DNA from: an uncultured bacterium
Lineage (GTDB): Bacteria > Omnitrophota > Gorgyraeia > Gorgyraeales > Gorgyraeaceae
Assembly (NCBI GenBank): GCA_913009675.1
Contig: CAJVXD010000049.1
Location: 1 to 7,855 of the forward strand
DNA length: 7,855 nt
Direction: 5' to 3'
A program made the translations under genes and the position numbers. Below, in pieces: positions 6,159 to 7,855 of this stretch. Position 1 is the stretch's first letter. Each line of letters begins with the position of its first letter. The notes under the pieces were generated by a model, which was given only the letters and a program-made list of their open reading frames with translations, was not told the origin of the DNA and ran no database searches.

Positions 6159-7712
6159 ATGAAAGAAATCCCACCTAGATATAATCCACAAGAACGCGAG
6201 CAGGTTATATATTCGAAATGGGAAAAAGAGGGGTTTTTCCATGCCGAACCAAACCCGGGCAAGAAACCCTTTAGCATAGTTATACCTCCTCCCAATGTCA
6301 CAGGTATTTTGCATATGGGGCACGCCTTAAATAATACCCTGCAGGATATCCTTATCAGATGGAAGAGGATGCAGGGCTTTGTAAGTTTGTGGGTACCGGG
6401 GACCGACCATGCCGGTATTGCAACACAGAATGTCGTCGAGAGGAAGCTGAGGGCCAAAGGCAAAAGCAGACAGGAATTAGGAAGAGAGGCATTTGTCCGG
6501 GAGGTCTGGGACTGGAGGGAACAGTACGGAAACACCATAATCAGTCAGCTTAAAAGGCTTGGCTCTTCATGTGATTGGCAGCGGACACGTTTTACAATGG
6601 ATAAGGGGCTTTCAGAGGCAGTGCTTGAGGCCTTTGTCCGGCTTTATAAAAAAGGGTTCATCTATAGAGGCAATTATATTATTAACTGGTGCCCGAGGTG
6701 CCAGACTGCGCTTTCAGACGAAGAGGCCCCCCATGTGTCTGTCCACGGGAAACTTTATTATATAAAGTACCCATTTAAGCAGAGGGCAAAGGGGTCCAAG
6801 GGTATAGTGGTGGCAACGACCAGGCCTGAAACCATGCTGGGGGATACCGCGGTCGCCATCAACCCGGAAGACCCACGGCACAAGGGCCAAGGCGGGAAGA
6901 TCGTCATCCTGCCCCTGCTGAAACGGGAACTGCCGGTGATCGAGGACAGTTACGTCGATACCGAGTTTGGCACCGGCGCATTGAAGGTCACTCCGGCACA
7001 CGATCCCAACGACTATGAAGTGGCGCGGCGGCAGAACCTGCCGATGATCAATATCATCAATCCCGACGGCACGCTCAACGATAGCGCGGGTCCGTACCAG
7101 GGGCTGAAAATCCTGCCAGCTCGCAAACGGGTCGTCGCCGATCTGGAAGCTCTCGAACTGGTCGATCAGGTCGAAGACCGAGAAATCGATCTGGCCCATT
7201 CCGACCGTTCGAAAACGCCGATCGAACCCTGCTTGGCCGATCAGTGGTTCGTCAAGATGGAACATCTGGCGCAGTCGGCCATGGACGCGGTGAGCGACGC
7301 CCGGGTCAAGATCGTGCCGCCGCGCTACGCGCGGGGATACTTGGACTGGCTCAGCGAGAAACGCGACTGGCCGGTCAGCCGCCAGTTGTGGTGGGGACAT
7401 CAAATTCCGATCTGGTATGCGCCCACCGCCAGCGAGGACGACTTGAAACGCGCCTTCGCCGGACGCGACGACGTGGTCTGGCAGCGCGACGACGAGCACC
7501 AGCAGTGGCTCATCTGCGCCCAGGAAGTCGATTTGCCCGAAGACGCGATCGCCGGCCACGAAATCACGCGCGAGGTCGACGTGCTCGACACCTGGTTCAG
7601 TTCCGCGCTGTGGCCGCATTCGACGTTGGGCTGGCCCGACAAGACCTCGGAGCTCGACTACTTCTATCCCACCAGCACGCTCATCACGAATCGCGATATT
7701 ATCACGTTGTGA
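6159..7712 (+). CDS. valS: Valyl-tRNA synthetase, chimeric and 3' truncated
   Basis: Class I synthetase that attaches valine to tRNA-Val (EC 6.1.1.9, cytosolic) and edits mischarged threonine. The ATG at 6159 gives the usual start MKEIPPRYNPQE. Seen: PPPNVTG at 43-49, the HIGH-type signature HMGH at 52-55, WVPGTDHAG at 78-86, zinc-type WCPRCQT, the editing-domain entry TTRPETMLGD at 220-229, DWPVSRQLWWGHQIPIW and DVLDTWFSSALWPHSTLGW. The KMSKS loop, anticodon-binding domain and C-terminal coiled coil (several hundred residues) are missing. Two different genomes seem to be joined: 13 of about 18 arginine codons before roughly 6840 are AGG/AGA, and none after it. The apparent stop TGA is TG of an expected TGG tryptophan codon plus the first A of a sequencing adapter. 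Only 6159 to about 6830 should be taken as valS of the organism carrying the other genes. Confidence 0.85.
   Translation: MKEIPPRYNPQEREQVIYSKWEKEGFFHAEPNPGKKPFSIVIPPPNVTGILHMGHALNNTLQDILIRWKRMQGFVSLWVPGTDHAGIATQNVVERKLRAKGKSRQELGREAFVREVWDWREQYGNTIISQLKRLGSSCDWQRTRFTMDKGLSEAVLEAFVRLYKKGFIYRGNYIINWCPRCQTALSDEEAPHVSVHGKLYYIKYPFKQRAKGSKGIVVATTRPETMLGDTAVAINPEDPRHKGQGGKIVILPLLKRELPVIEDSYVDTEFGTGALKVTPAHDPNDYEVARRQNLPMINIINPDGTLNDSAGPYQGLKILPARKRVVADLEALELVDQVEDREIDLAHSDRSKTPIEPCLADQWFVKMEHLAQSAMDAVSDARVKIVPPRYARGYLDWLSEKRDWPVSRQLWWGHQIPIWYAPTASEDDLKRAFAGRDDVVWQRDDEHQQWLICAQEVDLPEDAIAGHEITREVDVLDTWFSSALWPHSTLGWPDKTSELDYFYPTSTLITNRDIITL
6840..7711 (+). other. High-GC planctomycete-like valS segment, probably from another genome
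   Basis: From the conserved TTRPETMLGDTAVA motif onward the same reading frame continues, but GC rises sharply, third positions become mostly G or C, and about 20 arginine codons are all CGN. The wording IEPCLADQWFVKM, VPPRYARGYLDWLSEKRDWPVSRQLWWG and FYPTSTLI is that of planctomycete-type ValRS. The exact join cannot be placed within the conserved motif; 6820-6860 is a fair range. A real recombination event is possible but less likely than an assembly join, given the adapter that follows. Confidence 0.8.
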
Positions 7713-7779
7713 GATCGGAAGAGCGTCGTGTAGGGAAAGAGTGTAGATCTCGGTGGTCGCCGTATCCTTAAAAAAAAAA
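7712..7779 (+). other. Illumina TruSeq adapter read-through plus poly-A (artefact)
   Basis: The sequence from AGATCGGAAGAGCGTCGTG at 7712 to GTATC at 7766 matches the known TruSeq read-through adapter base for base as I recall it. CTT follows where ATT is expected, then ten A (7770-7779), as seen when sequencing runs past the end of a short insert. Its translations are familiar database contaminants: RSEERRVGKECRSRW on + and TATTEIYTLSLHDALPIS on -. Confidence 0.97.
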
Positions 7780-7855
7780 GAACAAAATACAAACTTCCGT
7801 CCCAATATCCCTCGCCATCACAGCACTCGTCGTGATATCCAGTCCACGACGGCAC
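7780..7855. other. Unassigned tail beyond the adapter
   Basis: These 76 bases after the poly-A hold no supported gene. A seven-base inverted repeat (CGTCGTG at 7828-7834, CACGACG at 7845-7851) is present. Because it lies beyond adapter sequence, it is best treated as technical noise or an unrelated read end. Confidence 0.7.

Noticed and set aside
7244..7771. Plus-strand 175-codon ORF overlapping valS in another frame
   Set aside because: It is arginine-rich, low in complexity, a typical high-GC shadow frame, and its end is adapter translation.
6714..7805. Long minus-strand ORF of 363 codons, antisense to valS
   Set aside because: It is a shadow of the high-GC valS segment, and its N-terminal part is translated adapter. 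No family resemblance is visible.
7828..7851. Seven-base inverted repeat in the tail
   Set aside because: It lies beyond adapter and poly-A sequence, so it cannot be assigned to any genome.

Overview
The window is a metagenome-assembled contig end. It carries five genes on the + strand: an ApgM-family phosphoglycerate mutase or proposed homoserine kinase (5' truncated), a CstA-type transporter, aspartate kinase (lysC), (R)-citramalate synthase (cimA) and valyl-tRNA synthetase (valS). Up to about 6840 the DNA is moderate in GC, favours AGG/AGA arginine and ATA isoleucine codons, and has spacers with short degenerate repeats. Gene content and codon style suggest an uncultivated anaerobe-type bacterium, perhaps Omnitrophota, with Nitrospirota, Elusimicrobiota or similar as alternatives. 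No marker gene here settles this.

Layout: 1-1095 ApgM homologue; 1119-1143 perfect inverted repeat, a possible terminator; 1222-2832 cstA; 2833-3178 a 346-base spacer with small hairpins and one doubtful 38-codon ORF; 3179-4411 lysC, with a strong internal ribosome binding site that predicts a separate regulatory beta subunit; 4412-4516 a spacer of hexamer and heptamer-like repeats; 4517-6085 cimA; 6086-6158 a short spacer; 6159 onward valS.

The genes fit aspartate-family and branched-chain amino acid supply. Aspartate kinase commits aspartate to lysine, methionine and threonine. The ApgM homologue belongs to the type proposed to replace homoserine kinase in the threonine branch. Citramalate synthase makes 2-oxobutyrate for isoleucine without threonine, and ValRS charges valine, a product of the same downstream enzymes. 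CstA, a peptide or pyruvate carrier in studied relatives, sits between them behind its own possible terminator.

The right end is not reliable genomic sequence. Within the conserved editing-domain motif of valS (about 6820-6860) the sequence switches abruptly to high GC and to CGN arginine codons only, and the protein becomes planctomycete-like. The frame is then cut at 7711 by an Illumina adapter read-through (7712-7769), a poly-A run and 76 bases of unexplained tail. The simplest reading is a chimeric join at a conserved motif, followed by untrimmed adapter. No new biological system was found. The best biological leads are the internal lysC start and the possible homoserine-kinase role of the first gene.
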